NCBI GenBank assembly: GCA_002914845.1
Contig: JXTC01000086.1
Location: 482,177-546,176 of the forward strand
Source: Trema orientale
Lineage: Eukaryota > Streptophyta > Magnoliopsida > Rosales > Cannabaceae
DNA: 64,000 nt
Reading direction: 5' to 3'
Below the pieces are notes generated by a model. It had not been told where the DNA came from. It worked only from the letters and a program-made list of their open reading frames with translations, and searched no databases. The translations under genes were made by a program, and so were the position numbers. This document shows, piece after piece, positions 61,740 to 64,000 of this stretch (the first letter of the stretch is position 1; each line of letters begins with the position of its first letter).

Positions 61740-64000
61740 GAGGAGCAAAACATTTTTTTTTCTCTTGGTCTAATGAGTAACGTATCTCCATTCTCCACCC
61801 ATAACGTTTGCGACCATATTTTATAAATTTTATGGTTTGTATATGTAGTAGAACATATATGGGAACAACGTGGTTTGTCTCAAAACAAAATTATGTATAG
61901 ATGGAGAAAATAAGGCATAAATCCCAACAGTAATAAACATTTATGACATAAGCGCATATTCTGATATTCATAAACCTCGTAAGAATTGCATTCCTTAAAC
62001 GAAAATAATTGGATTCCATAATTTTATTTAAGACTGTTGAAGAGCACCCCAAAGAAAAAAAAAAAAAAAAAAAAAAAAAAACAACCGAACACGCTGAAGG
62101 GCAAATCGGGTATTTTAAGATTTTGGCGTGCTCAGACAGCAGAGTGGCGAAAAGTGGGTTCGTTTTCTTTGTTGGATCAGAAAAAAAAGTCAAACAAATC
62201 TTACAACTTATAAATACTCCTTTTCTTAATTCCTTGATTCTGATTAGGAATAAAATTTGGTAAAGTTACATTTAGTATTTGATTAATTAATTAATGTAAG
62301 ACCATGCAGTCTCTTTCAGTTTATCACCGTATACAAATAATAAGAGCTTTGACAGAGACTGACCGTTTCATTCTACTAAAATATTTCATATTTTAATATT
62401 ATCACAAAATATAGAAATCTTCATGTGAAAATAAGATATAAGAATGGATTTATCAATCCCCTTCACACCAATATCAATGAGGGACAAGCAAAGGGACTGG
62501 TTTATAGAGGGATATCAAGGCTATTAGCAGTGTGAAAATGGGAGCAGACACAATGTTGATCTTAAAATCTCCATCATGGAAGTGAACTTTCAGCTAAATT
62601 ACTATGCATCTTGAAGAAAGAAAAAAAAAATCAAGACGCATGTGTCTTGAGACAAATTCTTAGTATTGATAAAATGTCATTCAATATACAATTGAAAGTT
62701 TCACTATGGAACAGTGCTATTGATATTCCACGTTTTTTTACTAGTGGAATTGTACTAAAAAATTCAACTATATGCAAATCTAACAAGTTTATAGGAAGAA
62801 AAATCAATAAAAAAAATCATACATAAACAATATATACGATGGGCTAATGCATGCATCTCCAGTACGGGAAATATAGTCTCCCACATGGCAGATTGTGAGT
62901 GTTATCAGCAAGAGGTGGGCATTTCTGACTTTTTCTGCACAACTCTTGCTTATTGATCATGAGCAGGCATAATCATAAATATTGAATAATTAAATTCAGA
63001 CACAAAAATCATGCATACCTAGATGTTACGCATATGGTGATGGATTTCAGACAATCATTGAAATCCTAAATATATATATATATATTATGTATATGTATGC
63101 ATCTTTTGGCATTCTATATAGAAGTAGGTATTTTTATAAGGTTATAATCTTTGTACGAATTTTACTGTGAGGTCCACTCGAATTATTCGATTTATAATTC
63201 AACTGTCTAATTATTATTAGCATAACCCTTTCTATAGTACAATGATTAATTGACTTTAAAAATATTATAGAGTGCCTTATCCTTAGGATGCTGGCATCCC
63301 ACACTAACGTGGACTTTTACATTGGATCATATAATTGAATTTTACAAGTGAAGTTCACATTTTTACCGGATTGGTTGTGCCAAATTCATAAAATGGCTCA
63401 TAGCATATAGCACTTCTTTAAAAAAATTACGAATTATGATTAGAGTTAATTAGCAATCAATCAAATCAAACTTTAATCAAATGGTTTGTCCATCGTCAAA
63501 ACCGTGGCCGAAATTTAGGCACACTTGATCACATTGATGATCAACCCCCCTAAAGAAAACAACAAAAGATGAGGCAAAATTGAGTAAGTCTTGTCGGACA
63601 GGTGGAGTTATTATGAGTACCACCCACATAGGGAACTTGAGGACCCCTTTACAGGAAAAAGATGGGGCATTTAGAGAAAGAAAACCAATCCTTTGCTTAT
63701 TTTGTTAATGCCTCAATTATGATAGTACAACCCGCCAAATAAAATATAGTTCATGGAAAATGCCATGTACTCCGAGAATGCTAAAAGACCTCTTGAATTC
63801 ACAAACATTATTTAGTTTACATGTTACTTGTCATAAGATATAACAACCAATATTCTGAAGCCTAATTCAAGTCATAATTTAAGGAATGCTACCAACATTA
63901 GTATATAAATGCATATAACATTTTCTCCATTTCTCTTTTTTGACCAACTTTCCAGCTTAATTTGCGCCAGATTCATACCCACAAGTGGGTCACCCTGCAC
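61740..64000. other. Intergenic DNA to the window end
   Basis: No gene is supported. A poly(A)/poly(T) run at 62056-62080 and a TA run at 63068-63085 are the only repeats noted. The phrase GTGCAGGGTGACCCACTTG on the minus strand at the extreme right end could be an acceptor and terminal exon of a gene beyond the window, but it is too short to judge. Confidence 0.35.

Noticed and set aside
62900-62990. Minus-strand cysteine-rich peptide frame (CRKSQKCPPLADNTHNLPCG)
   Set aside because: There is no start, signal peptide or matching exon nearby, and the cysteine spacing fits no secreted peptide family I know.
63960-64000. Possible terminal exon of a minus-strand gene at the window edge
   Set aside because: Only about 40 bases are visible, too little to tell an acceptor and exon from chance.

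Overview
The window is nuclear DNA of a flowering plant, almost certainly a eudicot. The evidence is AT-rich intergenic DNA full of plant LTR elements, MITEs and SINEs, GT-AG introns, and protein families whose exon layouts match plant genes (R2R3-MYB, laccase, brassinosteroid-signalling kinase, RING-CH E3). The species cannot be fixed from the sequence. One N (42231) marks draft assembly.

Five host genes are supported, all interrupted by introns. (1) An R2R3-MYB on the minus strand (6918 to 2765; 3 exons, 454 aa) has a 2.6-kb second intron carrying several MITEs. (2) A secreted laccase on the minus strand (28307 to 23936; 6 exons, 568 aa) has all four copper motifs. (3) A subgroup-23-like R2R3-MYB (MYB1/MYB25/MYB109 type) lies on the plus strand (44700-47067; 2 exons, 401 aa). 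(4) A RING-CH zinc-finger membrane protein lies on the plus strand (53543-55560; 2 exons, 225 aa). (5) A BSK5-like brassinosteroid-signalling pseudokinase with TPRs lies on the minus strand (60840 to 57140; 10 exons, 492 aa). All exon junctions were read from the sequence and the spliced lengths are whole codons. Genes 4 and 5 are convergent. The five genes do not form a pathway or cluster. Laccase acts in the wall, BSK5 at the plasma membrane, the RING-CH protein at a membrane and the two MYBs in the nucleus.

The rest is mostly repeats. 1-1480 holds LTR-element scraps. 7.4-13.7 kb holds MITEs, a 2.46-kb solo LTR with a 5-bp target duplication, and a diverged relative. 14-18.7 kb holds two related Athila/Tat-type LTRs facing each other; one carries a triplicated TATA-box promoter unit. 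19.3-22.7 kb holds a broken Sirevirus-like copia element. 31.9-40.2 kb is one 8.3-kb LTR element with 2.1-kb LTRs and an apparently non-coding core (LARD type). 40.3-44.3 kb holds SINEs and two large foldback elements. Three copies of a roughly 230-bp terminal-inverted-repeat element each sit inside a (TA)n tract, as rice Micron elements do.

The best leads in Part 2 are the (TA)n-embedded MITE family, the triplicated LTR promoter, the head-to-head LTR pair, the LARD element with a three-hairpin array, and the 0.8-kb foldback inside a laccase intron.
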